Shown: positions 1 to 11,311 of the stretch, one piece after another
Numbering within the stretch: the first letter of the stretch is position 1
Layout: the number at the start of each line of letters is the position of its first letter
Made by a program: the position numbers and the translations under genes
The notes under the pieces: generated by a model
What the model was told of the DNA's origin: nothing
The model's input: only the letters and a program-made list of their open reading frames with translations
Databases searched by the model: none
Origin: an uncultured Prevotella sp.
GTDB taxonomy: Bacteria > Bacteroidota > Bacteroidia > Bacteroidales > Bacteroidaceae
Length of the DNA: 64,000 nt
Reading direction: 5' to 3'
Assembly (NCBI GenBank): GCA_934215545.1
Contig: CAKQAD010000003.1
Location: forward strand, 18,533 to 82,532

Positions 1-110
1 AGCAAGCTTTAATTGCTGAGGTGCCGCCTATCTTATGCAAAGATAGTGCAAACCGAATGCAATAAAGCAAGCTTTAATTGCTGAGGTGCCGCCTATCTTA
101 TGCAAAGATA
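1..110. repeat. Tandem intergenic repeat, 45-bp unit twice (period 65)
   Basis: Positions 1-45 and 66-110 are identical over 45 bp and are separated by a 20-bp spacer (46-65). The first copy abuts the window edge, so the array may continue to the left. Each copy ends in a small inverted repeat (TATCTT/AAGATA). Read on the minus strand, each contains TATCTTTG, which matches the Bacteroidetes -7 consensus TAnnTTTG. The array lies upstream of clpP, where tig is often found in bacteria. Its function is unknown. Confidence 0.9.
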
Positions 111-195
111 TATTAAACTTTTTAATGTTGCCGCTTGGTAGATACGAATAAATCAAAAAAAACACACAATGCAGCATTGTTATCGAGTTTTTTTG

Positions 196-203
196 TATCT
201 TTG
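196..203 (+). promoter_or_regulatory. Putative -7 box (TATCTTTG) of the clpP transcript
   Basis: TATCTTTG fits the Bacteroidetes sigma-ABfr -7 consensus. A TTG lies upstream at 177-179, but the spacing (16 nt) is shorter than the usual 19-21, so the -33 element is uncertain. It implies a 5' leader of about 130 nt before the clpP ATG. That leader contains a small hairpin (CAGGG 221-225 / CCCTG 238-242) and two CATTATATA repeats (251-259 and 311-319). Confidence 0.5.
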
Positions 204-342
204 TATAAGTGAAGAAGTGTCAGGGCAAAGGTAAATACCCTGCTACTATACATTATATAATATAAAAGCTACAGGAAAAACGGGTAGAAACAACACGTCT
301 GTCCCGATTACATTATATAGAAAAAACAGCAATAATCAAAAT

Positions 343-1053
343 ATGAACGATTTTAGAAAGTATGCAACTGGACACCTCGGCATGAACGGCCTCGTTCTCG
401 ACGATGTGATGAAAGCACAATCACAGTATCTGAACCCATACATCCTTGAAGAGCGTCAGCTCAACGTAACACAGATGGATGTTTTCTCACGTCTTATGAT
501 GGATCGCATCATATTCCTTGGTACTGAGATCAACGACTACACAGCCAACACCCTGTCGGCGCAGCTCCTCTTTCTTGACTCTATAGAGGCAGGTAAGGAT
601 ATCTCAATATATATCAACTCGCCTGGCGGTAGTGTAACAGCAGGCTTGGCCATCTACGACACCATGCAGTTCATCACCAGTGATGTGGCTACCATGTGTA
701 CGGGTATGGCGGCATCGATGGCTGCCGTGCTCCTCGTGGCAGGTCAAGAAGGTAAGCGTTGTGCGTTAAAGCATAGTCGTGTGATGATACACCAGCCACT
801 TGGTGGAGTGAGAGGACAGGCATCTGATATTGAGATTGAGGCACGTGAGATACAGAAGTTCAAGACAGAGCTGTATACAATCATCTCTAACCACTCGCAC
901 ACACCATTTGAAAAGGTGTGGAACGACTCCGATCGTAACTATTGGATGACAGCACAGGAAGCCAAGGATTATGGTATGATCGACAATATAATGATACGTA
1001 AATCAAAAGAAGAAAAGAAACTGAATACTGAAGATGCCAAAGAAAGTTTGTAG
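343..1053 (+). CDS. clpP: ATP-dependent Clp protease proteolytic subunit ClpP
   Basis: Serine peptidase subunit that forms the tetradecameric chamber of the Clp protease and degrades substrates unfolded by ClpX in the cytoplasm. The 236-aa product carries the ClpP core: [11 protein letters not shown] (about 91-101), nucleophile Ser125 in GMAASMAAV, His150 in MIHQPLGG, and a probable catalytic Asp near 197 (DSDRNYW). It is somewhat longer than the about 195-207 aa of E. coli-type ClpP, with an N-terminal extension of about 25-30 residues and a charged C-terminal tail. It overlaps the start of clpX by 20 bp in another frame, so translation is probably coupled. A -7 promoter box lies about 140 bp upstream. 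Identity is secure. Confidence 0.97.
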   Translation: MNDFRKYATGHLGMNGLVLDDVMKAQSQYLNPYILEERQLNVTQMDVFSRLMMDRIIFLGTEINDYTANTLSAQLLFLDSIEAGKDISIYINSPGGSVTAGLAIYDTMQFITSDVATMCTGMAASMAAVLLVAGQEGKRCALKHSRVMIHQPLGGVRGQASDIEIEAREIQKFKTELYTIISNHSHTPFEKVWNDSDRNYWMTAQEAKDYGMIDNIMIRKSKEEKKLNTEDAKESL

Positions 1054-2278
1054 CTTCTGTGGAAGAAGCGAGAAAGAGGCTGGTCCGTTGATTGCGGGCA
1101 TGAGCGGATTTATATGCACCACATGCGCACAACAGGCCTATATGATTGCCAAAGAAGCAGGCTGGTTTGACGATGCACTTGAGCATAACGCTGCAGCGCA
1201 GTTTGAGCTCTCAGATGTGCCTAAGCCAACAGAGATAAAGGCATATCTTGATGAGTATATCATCGGTCAGGACGAAGCCAAGAAATATCTGTCGGTGGCT
1301 GTCTACAACCATTACAAGCGTTTGCAGCAGCCGCACGATGAAGATGGTGTGGAGATAGAAAAGAGCAACATCATTATGGTAGGCTCTACTGGTACTGGCA
1401 AGACACTGCTAGCACGCACCATTGCCCGACTACTGAAAGTGCCTTTCACTATCGTTGACGCCACAGTATTCACTGAGGCAGGCTATGTAGGCGAAGATGT
1501 GGAGAGTATTCTGTCGCGATTGCTGCAGGTGGCCGACTATGATGTGCCTGCTGCAGAGCGAGGCATTGTGTTCATTGATGAGATTGACAAGATTGCACGT
1601 AAAGCAGACAATCCAAGCATCACACGCGATGTGAGCGGAGAGGGTGTGCAGCAAGGACTCCTTAAATTGCTTGAAGGAACAATGGTCAATGTGCCACCAA
1701 AGGGAGGACGAAAGCATCCCGACCAGGATTACATTCATGTAGACACACGCAACATCCTCTTTATCTGTGGTGGAGCCTTCGATGGTATAGAGCGCAAGAT
1801 AGCACAGCGACTGAACACCCATACCGTGGGATTCAACTCTGTGCAGCATGCACGTAGTATCGACAAGAGCGACTTGATGAAGTATATCCTGCCACAAGAC
1901 CTGAAGTCATTCGGACTCATACCCGAAATTATCGGACGTCTGCCCGTGCTCACCTATCTCAACCCGCTTAATCGTAAGGCACTACGCCGAATACTCGTGG
2001 AACCAAAGAACTCCATTGTTAAGCAATACACAAAACTCTTCGAGATGGACGGCATAAAGCTTACATTCGATGAGGCTGCCCTCGACTATATCGTCGACAA
2101 GGCTGTAGAGTATAAACTCGGTGCCCGTGGACTGCGCTCCATCGTAGAGTCGGTGGTGATGGATGCCATGTACGAACAACCAGCAACCGACAATAAGGAG
2201 TTTGTGGTAACACTCGACTACGCAAAACAACAGCTCAACAAATCGCATCTACAGCAAATGGAAGAGGCGGCAGAATGA
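1034..2278 (+). CDS. clpX: ATP-dependent Clp protease ATP-binding subunit ClpX
   Basis: AAA+ unfoldase that recognises substrates and feeds them to ClpP. In order: an N-terminal C4 zinc-binding domain (Cys6, Cys9, Cys28, Cys31), Walker A GSTGTGKT (117-124), pore-loop motif GYVGED, Walker [10 protein letters not shown], and sensor-2 GARGLR near 365. The ClpP-docking IGF-type loop appears as VGF (in HTVGFNS). At 414 aa it matches the family. The ATG lies inside the 3' end of clpP (20-bp overlap), the common clpP-clpX arrangement, which indicates co-transcription and probable translational coupling. Confidence 0.97.
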   Translation: MPKKVCSFCGRSEKEAGPLIAGMSGFICTTCAQQAYMIAKEAGWFDDALEHNAAAQFELSDVPKPTEIKAYLDEYIIGQDEAKKYLSVAVYNHYKRLQQPHDEDGVEIEKSNIIMVGSTGTGKTLLARTIARLLKVPFTIVDATVFTEAGYVGEDVESILSRLLQVADYDVPAAERGIVFIDEIDKIARKADNPSITRDVSGEGVQQGLLKLLEGTMVNVPPKGGRKHPDQDYIHVDTRNILFICGGAFDGIERKIAQRLNTHTVGFNSVQHARSIDKSDLMKYILPQDLKSFGLIPEIIGRLPVLTYLNPLNRKALRRILVEPKNSIVKQYTKLFEMDGIKLTFDEAALDYIVDKAVEYKLGARGLRSIVESVVMDAMYEQPATDNKEFVVTLDYAKQQLNKSHLQQMEEAAE

Positions 2279-2327
2279 CATGCTGACACAATAGTAAAAA
2301 CCATGGCACACCCTTAATGAAACTACT

Positions 2328-4499
2328 ATGACTGGGAATATCAACCTTAGCGAAAAACTAAAACACTACTTCGGCTTCGACTCATTCAAAGGCGAACAGG
2401 AAGACATAATCAGCAATCTGCTCAGCGGCAACGACACCTTTGTGTTGATGCCGACGGGTGGAGGCAAAAGCCTGTGCTATCAACTGCCATCGCTGATAAT
2501 GGAAGGCACCGCTATTGTGGTGTCGCCACTCATTGCGCTTATGAAAAACCAAGTAGATGTGGTGAATTCGCTTACCGATGAGCCTGGATTGGCACATTAT
2601 CTCAATTCGTCGCTCAACAAAGCCGCCATACAGCAAGTGTACGATGATGTGTACAGCGGACGTACAAAACTGCTGTATGTGGCACCGGAGTCGCTGAATA
2701 AGGAAGATAATCTAGAGTTTTTCCGCTCTTTCCGCATATCCTTCTATGCCGTCGATGAGGCACATTGTATATCGGAGTGGGGACACGACTTCCGACCAGA
2801 ATACCGCAATATCCGACCTACGATAAATCGTATAGGTAATGCTCCCGTCATAGCACTTACAGCCACTGCCACCGATAAGGTGCGCATGGACATAAAGAAA
2901 AGTCTTGGAATACTGAATGCGCGCGAATTCCGCTCATCGTTCAATCGTCCAAACTTGTATTATGAGGTGCGACAGAAAGGAAAGGACATCGACAAGCAAA
3001 TAGTGATGTTCATAAAGCAAAACACTGGAAAAAGCGGCATAGTATATTGTATATCAAGAAAAAAGGTAGAAGAACTCGCTGCAGTGTTGCGTGCCAATGA
3101 TATTAAGGCGGCACCATATCATGCCGGCCTTGATTCAGCCACTCGTTCAGCCACACAAGACGACTTCCTCATGGAGCGCATTGATGTTATAGTGGCTACA
3201 ATAGCCTTTGGAATGGGCATTGACAAGCCCGATGTGCGTTTTGTGATACACTACGACATACCAAAAAGTCTGGAGGGATACTATCAAGAAACGGGACGAG
3301 CCGGACGCGATGGTGGCGAAGGCGTATGCATAGCCTTCTATGCCTATAAAGACTTACAGAAGCTCGAGAAATTTATGGAAGGAAAGCCGGTTGCCGAACA
3401 GGACATCGGAAAACTGCTATTGCAAGAGACAGCAGCCTACGCCGAGTCGTCGGTATGCCGTAGAAAGCTGCTGCTGCACTATTTTGGCGAGGAGTATACT
3501 CCCGACAACTGTCATAACTGCGACAACTGTCTGCATCCTAAAGTACGCCGCGAAGGCAAGGAGGCATTGCTCGTAGTGCTGCGCGCCATCATTGCCATAA
3601 AGGAGGAATTCAGACAAGACTATGTCATAGACTTTGTCAAGGGCAGAGCCACCGATGATATCGTATCGCACCATCATGATCAGCTCGAAGACTTTGGTGG
3701 CGGAGAGGATATGCCACCAAAGATATGGAATGCCGTCATACGACAAGGTATGATATCCGGATATATCGACAAAGATATAGAAAACTATGGATTGTTGCGC
3801 ATAACAGCGGCAGGACGCCGTTTTGTAAAGAATCCTACAGAATTTACATACGTAGAAGACACAGACTTCAGCGAGGAAGAGCCAGAGTCAATAGGAGCCG
3901 AGTCGGTGCTCGACCCGACACTCTATAAGATGCTCGTTGAGTTGCGCTCGTCGGTGGCAAAGCATCATAACCTGCCAGCATACGTTATATTCCAAGATAT
4001 ATCGCTCGAGCAGATGTCGACACTATATCCCGTGACCATCGATGAATTGTGCAATATTCGTGGTGTGGGTGTGGGCAAGGCACGACGCTATGGCACCGAA
4101 TTCTGTGAACTCATAAAGAAATACTGCGATGAGAATGAGATAGACCGCCCAGAAGAAATGCTTGTGCGGACAGTGGCAAAAGACTCAATGGTAAAGGTGA
4201 AGATAATTGGCTATCTTGACCGACGTATGCCACTCGATGATATTGCTTCTGTGCTCAATCTTGAATTCGAAGAGTTGCTCGACGAAATCGATAGTATTGT
4301 ATATAGCGGAACAAAGGTTAATATCGACTATTTCCTCAACGAAATCTTAGATGATGATCAGATAGAAGACATCTACGAATATTTCCGTGAGAACGATTCC
4401 GATAGCATCGATGATGCACTCGATGAGCTTGGAGCCGACTACGAGGAGAATGAAATAAGGCTTGTGCGCATTAAGTTCATATCAGAACAGGGCAACTGA
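2328..4499 (+). CDS. recQ: ATP-dependent DNA helicase RecQ
   Basis: 3'-5' superfamily-2 DNA helicase for recombinational repair and fork restart. Walker A MPTGGGKS (41-48), DEAH box (143-146) followed by CISEWGHDFRPEY, helicase motif VI (QETGRAGRDG), then the RecQ zinc-binding region with four cysteines (about 377-405, ending CHNCDNC). A winged-helix segment follows, then an HRDC domain at about 525-605 (IRGVGVGKARRYG). The 723-aa length exceeds E. coli RecQ because of an acidic C-terminal extension of about 110 residues, which is common in Bacteroidetes homologues. It starts 49 bp after clpX on the same strand without an obvious promoter, so it is probably in the same operon. Confidence 0.95.
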   Translation: MTGNINLSEKLKHYFGFDSFKGEQEDIISNLLSGNDTFVLMPTGGGKSLCYQLPSLIMEGTAIVVSPLIALMKNQVDVVNSLTDEPGLAHYLNSSLNKAAIQQVYDDVYSGRTKLLYVAPESLNKEDNLEFFRSFRISFYAVDEAHCISEWGHDFRPEYRNIRPTINRIGNAPVIALTATATDKVRMDIKKSLGILNAREFRSSFNRPNLYYEVRQKGKDIDKQIVMFIKQNTGKSGIVYCISRKKVEELAAVLRANDIKAAPYHAGLDSATRSATQDDFLMERIDVIVATIAFGMGIDKPDVRFVIHYDIPKSLEGYYQETGRAGRDGGEGVCIAFYAYKDLQKLEKFMEGKPVAEQDIGKLLLQETAAYAESSVCRRKLLLHYFGEEYTPDNCHNCDNCLHPKVRREGKEALLVVLRAIIAIKEEFRQDYVIDFVKGRATDDIVSHHHDQLEDFGGGEDMPPKIWNAVIRQGMISGYIDKDIENYGLLRITAAGRRFVKNPTEFTYVEDTDFSEEEPESIGAESVLDPTLYKMLVELRSSVAKHHNLPAYVIFQDISLEQMSTLYPVTIDELCNIRGVGVGKARRYGTEFCELIKKYCDENEIDRPEEMLVRTVAKDSMVKVKIIGYLDRRMPLDDIASVLNLEFEELLDEIDSIVYSGTKVNIDYFLNEILDDDQIEDIYEYFRENDSDSIDDALDELGADYEENEIRLVRIKFISEQGN

Positions 4500-4604
4500 C
4501 GCATTGAGGTATGGCTACGGGCATGACGATAGCCTCAAGCACAAAGAGTGCCAGCACGTTAATTTGCATTAATGGCAAAATAAAAACGCCTTGAAAATTC
4601 CTAA

Positions 4605-6131
<1,527 letters not shown>

Positions 6132-6223
6132 TATGTGGCACGTATAGCACGCATAATATATTTGAACAACCCGAAAGGTTTATATACGAAGCATGACAAG
6201 GCAATTACCCTGCATGCCATTAA

Positions 6224-6267
6224 AAGCAATGGTTGCGGCAATAGTGTCGCAACCATTGCTTGAACAA
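6224..6267 (+). terminator. Hairpin terminator candidate after guaB
   Basis: A perfect 14-bp inverted repeat (6224-6237 with 6248-6261; arm AAGCAATGGTTGCG) encloses a 10-nt loop and is followed by GAACAATTTT. The T tract is short and offset by a few bases, so termination may be partial. It separates guaB from the parvulin genes. Confidence 0.55.
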
Positions 6268-6301
6268 TTTTAATATAAATACATATAACACGCAAATAAA
6301 G

Positions 6302-7729
6302 ATGAAAGCTAAATCATTGTTGGCCGCCATGCTTATCATAGCAAGCGGTGTGTCTGCACAGACCGTTAACGACCCTACGGTGATGATCATTAATGGCAAG
6401 GCCGTACCACGTTCGGAATTCGAGTATTCGTACAATAAGAACAATTCCGAGACTGTTGTCGACAAGAAGAGCGTATCCGACTATGTGGATCTTTTTGTTA
6501 ACTACAAACTCAAGGTGGCAGCAGCCGAAGAGGCTGGAATAGACACAACAAAGGCTTTCCGTGACGAGTTCATCGGTTATCGCAACCAGCAGGTGTGTCC
6601 ATCGTTTATCAACGACGATGACATCGAGAACGAAGCACGCAAAATCTACAACGAGACAAAGACTCGTATCGATGGCAATGGTGGACTCTTCCATGTGAAG
6701 CACATCCTTGTGCATCTTAATCAGAATGCAACAGCGGCAGCGCAAGACTCAGCACGTCTGCGTGCCGACTCAATATATACAGCACTTCAAAAAGGTGCAG
6801 AATTCGAAGATTTGGCGCGCCGTTGCTCCGACGATAAGGGCTCTGCCCGTCGTGGTGGCGACCTTTCTTGGATACAGAAAGGTCAGACAGTGCCCGACTT
6901 TGAAAAAGTGGTGCTTGCTCTGAAGAAAGGCGAGACAAGCAAACCATTCCTTTCTCCATTCGGTTATCACATTGCTAAGCTCATCGATCAGCAGGGTTTC
7001 TTCCCTTACGACTCTGTACGCGCCGACATCAAGCGCTTTATTGATGCTCGCGGATTGCGCAATAAGATGATCGACGATCGCATCGATTCTATCGCCAAGG
7101 CACAGTCGCCAGCCATCACACCTGATGAGGTTATCGACCGCCGCACTGCAGAGATGACCGCCGCCGACCCATCGTTGCGCTATCTCATACAGGAGTATCA
7201 CGACGGCTTGCTGCTCTACGAAATCTCTAACCGCAATGTGTGGAACAAGGCGTCTGTAGACGAGAAGTCGTTGGAAGCATATTTTAAGAAAAACCGCAAG
7301 AAATATCGTTGGACAGAACCTCGTTTCAAGGGCATTACGCTCAACACCAAGGACGAGGCAGACATAAAGGCTGTGAAGGAGTCGCTTAAGAAAATACCAT
7401 TTGAACAGTGGGCAGACTCGCTCCGTAAGCAGTTTAACGACAGCACAATACGCATTCGCGTGGTGAAAGGCATGTTCAAGAAAGGCGACAATGCCACTAT
7501 CGACAAAATGGAGTTCCATGTAGACACCACAGTAGTAGACATTCCCGACTATCCGTTTGTGTCGACCTATGGTAAGATGCTAAAGGCACCAGAGAACTAT
7601 CGTGATGTGCGCGACCTTGTGGTGGCAGATTATCAGGAGGCACTTGAGAAGCAGTGGATTGCATCATTGCGCAAACGTTATAAGGTGGTGTTGAATCAAG
7701 AAGCACTTGACACAGTCAACAAGCACTGA
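6302..7729 (+). CDS. SurA/PpiC-type peptidylprolyl isomerase (periplasmic chaperone), first copy
   Basis: Predicted periplasmic foldase for outer-membrane proteins. The 475-aa product begins with a signal peptide (MKAKSLLAAMLIIASGVSAQ). A central parvulin domain starts near residue 120 (HVKHILVHL, then GSARRGGDLSW and PFGYHIAKL). The flanking helical and C-terminal regions resemble Bacteroidetes SurA-like proteins and show no second clear parvulin core. The ATG at 6302 is preferred over an upstream TTG because it gives a clean signal peptide. It lies 24 bp before a second parvulin gene and an OstA-like gene, which suggests a shared role in outer-membrane assembly. Isomerase activity is inferred from family membership. 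Confidence 0.88.
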   Translation: MKAKSLLAAMLIIASGVSAQTVNDPTVMIINGKAVPRSEFEYSYNKNNSETVVDKKSVSDYVDLFVNYKLKVAAAEEAGIDTTKAFRDEFIGYRNQQVCPSFINDDDIENEARKIYNETKTRIDGNGGLFHVKHILVHLNQNATAAAQDSARLRADSIYTALQKGAEFEDLARRCSDDKGSARRGGDLSWIQKGQTVPDFEKVVLALKKGETSKPFLSPFGYHIAKLIDQQGFFPYDSVRADIKRFIDARGLRNKMIDDRIDSIAKAQSPAITPDEVIDRRTAEMTAADPSLRYLIQEYHDGLLLYEISNRNVWNKASVDEKSLEAYFKKNRKKYRWTEPRFKGITLNTKDEADIKAVKESLKKIPFEQWADSLRKQFNDSTIRIRVVKGMFKKGDNATIDKMEFHVDTTVVDIPDYPFVSTYGKMLKAPENYRDVRDLVVADYQEALEKQWIASLRKRYKVVLNQEALDTVNKH

Positions 7730-7753
7730 TATACACATTATATATATTATTGA

Positions 7754-9247
7754 ATGAGAAGAAACAATAAATTGATATACCCCATGCTCTTTGCGGCAAT
7801 GCTTTTTGTGGGTATAGGTGCAAATGCCAATCGCAGTGGGGCAAGCCTTGCTGTGCAGCAAGACACCACAGTGGTGGCACATGATGACGATGCCGTGGCA
7901 CTGCCCGAAGAAAGCGAAAGCCGGCCCGTAGTGGATGCAGAGCAAGAAATGCCGGCACACAGCATTGTCGACGAAGTGATGTGGGTGGTAGGCGATGAGC
8001 CGATACTCAAGTCAGATGTGGAGATGATGCGCCTGCAGGCAGAGGCAGAGGGAATGCAGTGGAAGGGCGACCCCGACTGCGTCATACCCGAGCAGATAGC
8101 AGTGCAGAAGTTGTTCCTGCATCAAGCAGAGATCGACTCCATAAAAGTATCTGAGTCAGAGATAGCACAGAACATCGAGATGCAGATCAACCAGTGGATT
8201 CAGCGAGCAGGTTCAAAGGAGAAGCTTGAGGAATATAAGAAGATGACTATAGCACAGATGCGTCAGCAGCTACGCGACGACTTCCGCAACAACCAGCTTA
8301 TTCAGCAGATGAAGGAGAAGCTTGTCAGCGATATCAAGGTGACACCAGCAGATGTGCGCAAATACTTCCGCGACATGCCAGAGGATAGCATCCCCTTTGT
8401 GCCCACAGAGGTAGAGGTAGAGATTATTACCAAGCAGCCAAAGATAGCCATCGACGAAATTAACCGTGTAAAGAACGACCTTCGTGAATACACAGAACGC
8501 GTCACCAATGGCGAGACATCGTTTGCCACTCTTGCACGTCTCTATTCAGAAGACCCTGGTTCGGCACGCCAAGGCGGCGAGATGGATTATGTAGGACGCG
8601 GTATGCTCGACCCCGCTTTTGCGGCAGTGGCATTCAACCTCACCGATCCAAAGAAAATTTCAAAGATTGTGGAGTCGGAGTATGGCTTCCACATCATCCA
8701 GCTCATAGACAAGCGTGGCGACAAGATAAAACTGCGCCACATACTCCGCATTCCGAGAGTGTCTAACGAAGCTGTCGACTCAATGCGTATACGCCTCGAC
8801 TCTATTGGTGCCGACATCCGTAGCGGAAAGATGGATTTCGAGACAGCTGCCACATACGTTTCCGACGACAAAGACACACGCAACAACCACGGACTCATGT
8901 CGAACAACAGCGATGGCGGTCGCACATCTAAATTCCAGATGAAAGACCTGCCCACCGAGGTGGCTCGCAAAATAGAGACAATGGAAGTGGGTGACATGTC
9001 GAATGCCTTCCGTATGATAGGTTCTAATGGCAAGACAGTGGTGGCAATAGTGAAGCTTAAGAGCCGTACGCCTGCCCATCGTGCAACAATAACCGAGGAC
9101 TATCAGGTTATGAAGAACGTGGTGCTTGCCAAGGAACGTGAGAAATTCCTGCACGACTGGGTGGTGAAGAAGATAAAGACCACTTATGTGCGCATGAACG
9201 ATCGCTGCAAGACGTGTAATTTTGAATACGACGGATGGGTGAAGTAA
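7754..9247 (+). CDS. SurA-like peptidylprolyl isomerase, second copy
   Basis: Secreted 497-aa foldase. Signal peptide at about residues 1-26, a SurA N-terminal helical domain (VDEVMWVVGDEPILKSDVE, then helices to about 190), a parvulin domain at about 215-325 (GSARQGGEMDYVG, EYGFHIIQL), and a second, more divergent parvulin-like segment beginning LRHILRIP. The layout is closer to canonical SurA than that of the preceding gene. It is co-directional with both neighbours (24 bp from the upstream gene, 46 bp from the OstA-like gene). The predicted role is outer-membrane protein folding. Confidence 0.88.
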   Translation: MRRNNKLIYPMLFAAMLFVGIGANANRSGASLAVQQDTTVVAHDDDAVALPEESESRPVVDAEQEMPAHSIVDEVMWVVGDEPILKSDVEMMRLQAEAEGMQWKGDPDCVIPEQIAVQKLFLHQAEIDSIKVSESEIAQNIEMQINQWIQRAGSKEKLEEYKKMTIAQMRQQLRDDFRNNQLIQQMKEKLVSDIKVTPADVRKYFRDMPEDSIPFVPTEVEVEIITKQPKIAIDEINRVKNDLREYTERVTNGETSFATLARLYSEDPGSARQGGEMDYVGRGMLDPAFAAVAFNLTDPKKISKIVESEYGFHIIQLIDKRGDKIKLRHILRIPRVSNEAVDSMRIRLDSIGADIRSGKMDFETAATYVSDDKDTRNNHGLMSNNSDGGRTSKFQMKDLPTEVARKIETMEVGDMSNAFRMIGSNGKTVVAIVKLKSRTPAHRATITEDYQVMKNVVLAKEREKFLHDWVVKKIKTTYVRMNDRCKTCNFEYDGWVK

Positions 9248-9293
9248 GTACGTCTCTCCACCGTCAGGAGATATACACTTATCCCTTTTTATA

Positions 9294-10976
9294 ATGAATA
9301 AAACGACCAAAATCACTAATAACTGGCACAGAATCACTCTCGTAGTGGCTCTGTGCCTTTTTGGATTTTGTCTGATGTGGGCCATGACGGCTCCTCGGAC
9401 TAAGAAGAAAAAGCAAAACACCGACGAGAGAGTGTATCTGGTGCATGCCGACGAACTGCTCTATGGCGATTATAGCGACCGTATTGGAGCACAGAAGTTG
9501 CGTGGCAAGGTGCATTTTACGCATCTTGGTTCGCAGTTGTGGTGCGACAGCGCCTATTTCTATCAAGAGGCAAATAATGTAGAGGCCTTCGGTCATGTAC
9601 GCTACACTCAAGGCGACACCCTGTCGCTCACTGCCAACTATGCCGACTATATGGGTTTCGACCAGATTATGCATGCCCGCAACAATGTGTGGCTTAAGCA
9701 TCGCACCCAGACCCTCAACACCGATTCGCTCAACTACGACCGCATCTACGACTATGCCTACTTCTTCGGTGGAGGCAAACTCTATGATGGCGACGACCGT
9801 CTGGTGGCAGATTGGGGACAATACAGTCCGGCAACGCGCGACGCCGTGTTCTATTATAATGTGAAGATGCACAGCGGCAGCAATGTGGTTACCACCGATA
9901 CGCTGCACTACAACACCCGCACATCGGTGGCACACGTTACTGGTCCATCGGTGATAGTGTCGAAGGGCACCATCATACACACCACCGATGCCTATACCAA
10001 TTCACACACCGACCAGTCGCAATTGTTCGGGCGCTCCACCATCATCGACAAGTCGAAGACCATTACCGGCGACTCGCTCTATCACGACAATGCCACTGGC
10101 GACAACAACGGCTATGGCAATGTGGTTTATGTCGACAGTATCAACAAGAACGAGTTGCATGCCAACCGCCTTTTCTACAATGATAAGACGGGTTATGGAT
10201 ATGCCACCAAACGTGCGTTGATGATCGACTACTCGCAGAACGACACTTTGTGGATGCATTCCGACTCAATGAAGATTTACACTTTCCATATCAACACCGA
10301 CTCCGTATATCGCAAAGTGCATGCCTTCAACCATGTCAAGGCATATCGTGTTGACATGCAATCCATCTGCGACTCGCTCGTGTTCAATTCTCAAGACTCC
10401 TGCATGACGATGTATCGCGACCCGATAGCATGGAACGGCAACCGACAGATACTTGGCGAGGTGATAAAAGTGTATTTCAACGATTCCACCATTCGTCACG
10501 CCGAAGTAATCGGTCAGGCACTCAGCGTAGAACGTGCCGATAGTCTACGCCACTTCAACCAAGTGTCTGCACGGCAGTTCACTGCCTTCTTCATCGATGG
10601 CAATATGCGCCGCACCGATGCCATAGGCAATGTAAAGTCGCTCTATTATAATGCCGATGGCAACGACTCAGTGCTCACCGAGCTCAATTATCTTGAAACC
10701 GATACCCTACGCATGTTCGTATCGCCACAACGACAGCTCGAGAAGATATGGGCATCGAAATCGGTAGGTGTGATGTATCCCATCACACAGATACCGCCCG
10801 ACAAATATCACCTGCCAGAGTTTGCTTGGTTCGACGACCTGCGTCCCACCGACAAGAACGATATCTTCGAATGGCGCGGCAAGAGCGCAGGCACCGAGCT
10901 CAAAGTGGTGAAGCGTCGCGAAGCCCCATTACAAACCTTTGGTAGCAGTGCCGCACCATCCGCTGTCAACCCCTAA
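9294..10976 (+). CDS. OstA-like protein (LptA/LptD N-terminal type)
   Basis: 560-aa protein with an N-terminal membrane anchor or signal (about 14-32) and many OstA-like repeats of the type found in LptA/LptC/LptD. Examples are LRGKVHFTHLGSQLWCDSAY, VEAFGHVRYTQGDTLSLTA and GDSLYHDNATGDNNGYGNV. The repeating strands predict a beta-jellyroll stack that contacts lipopolysaccharide or other outer-membrane lipids. It lacks the large beta-barrel of LptD (family about 780 aa or more), so a bridge or lipid-binding role is inferred, not outer-membrane insertion itself. Its place after two SurA-like foldases supports outer-membrane biogenesis. The exact Lpt function is unproven. Confidence 0.8.
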   Translation: MNKTTKITNNWHRITLVVALCLFGFCLMWAMTAPRTKKKKQNTDERVYLVHADELLYGDYSDRIGAQKLRGKVHFTHLGSQLWCDSAYFYQEANNVEAFGHVRYTQGDTLSLTANYADYMGFDQIMHARNNVWLKHRTQTLNTDSLNYDRIYDYAYFFGGGKLYDGDDRLVADWGQYSPATRDAVFYYNVKMHSGSNVVTTDTLHYNTRTSVAHVTGPSVIVSKGTIIHTTDAYTNSHTDQSQLFGRSTIIDKSKTITGDSLYHDNATGDNNGYGNVVYVDSINKNELHANRLFYNDKTGYGYATKRALMIDYSQNDTLWMHSDSMKIYTFHINTDSVYRKVHAFNHVKAYRVDMQSICDSLVFNSQDSCMTMYRDPIAWNGNRQILGEVIKVYFNDSTIRHAEVIGQALSVERADSLRHFNQVSARQFTAFFIDGNMRRTDAIGNVKSLYYNADGNDSVLTELNYLETDTLRMFVSPQRQLEKIWASKSVGVMYPITQIPPDKYHLPEFAWFDDLRPTDKNDIFEWRGKSAGTELKVVKRREAPLQTFGSSAAPSAVNP

Positions 10977-10986
10977 AAGCAACGTT

Positions 10987-11262
10987 ATGGCATATTTTGG
11001 CAATCGCCGCCCACGCGGCTTCAGGCATACGTTTCGCTTTTCCAGCGAGCAGGCCGATATATTGCAGCGCCTTCGTCAAGGCGACAGTGCTGAGCAGGTG
11101 GCTGCCGACTCCCTGCGTGGCGCATCATCGGGTGCCGATGTCCACATGCGTCATGCCCATAAGAGCGTTTTCGGCTCAGTTATAGTAAGATGTGTGAGCG
11201 TCATGGCGCTTCTCTTGCTTCTCCTTGCCGTCCTTGTGCTCTTCTATTATTCCACCCCTTAG
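10987..11262 (+). CDS. Small membrane protein of unknown function
   Basis: 91-aa product with a basic, aromatic N terminus (MAYFGNRRPRGFRHTFRF), a polar middle region and one strongly hydrophobic C-terminal segment (about 64-88, rich in Leu/Val). This predicts a tail-anchored single-pass protein. The ATG at 10987 follows the OstA-like stop by 10 bp. A longer frame from 10939 would overlap that gene and is less likely. It sits 49 bp before mutL. No family was recognised. Conserved order with the OstA-like gene would support a link to envelope assembly. Confidence 0.6.
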   Translation: MAYFGNRRPRGFRHTFRFSSEQADILQRLRQGDSAEQVAADSLRGASSGADVHMRHAHKSVFGSVIVRCVSVMALLLLLLAVLVLFYYSTP

Positions 11263-11311
11263 GGCAAGAAACCCTTGTTGGGTTTAACAATGAAAAAACA
11301 ATCCATAAGCG

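Noticed and set aside
1..110. CRISPR array
   Set aside because: Only two 45-bp copies with one 20-bp spacer are present, the spacing does not match typical CRISPR repeat and spacer sizes, and no cas genes are nearby.
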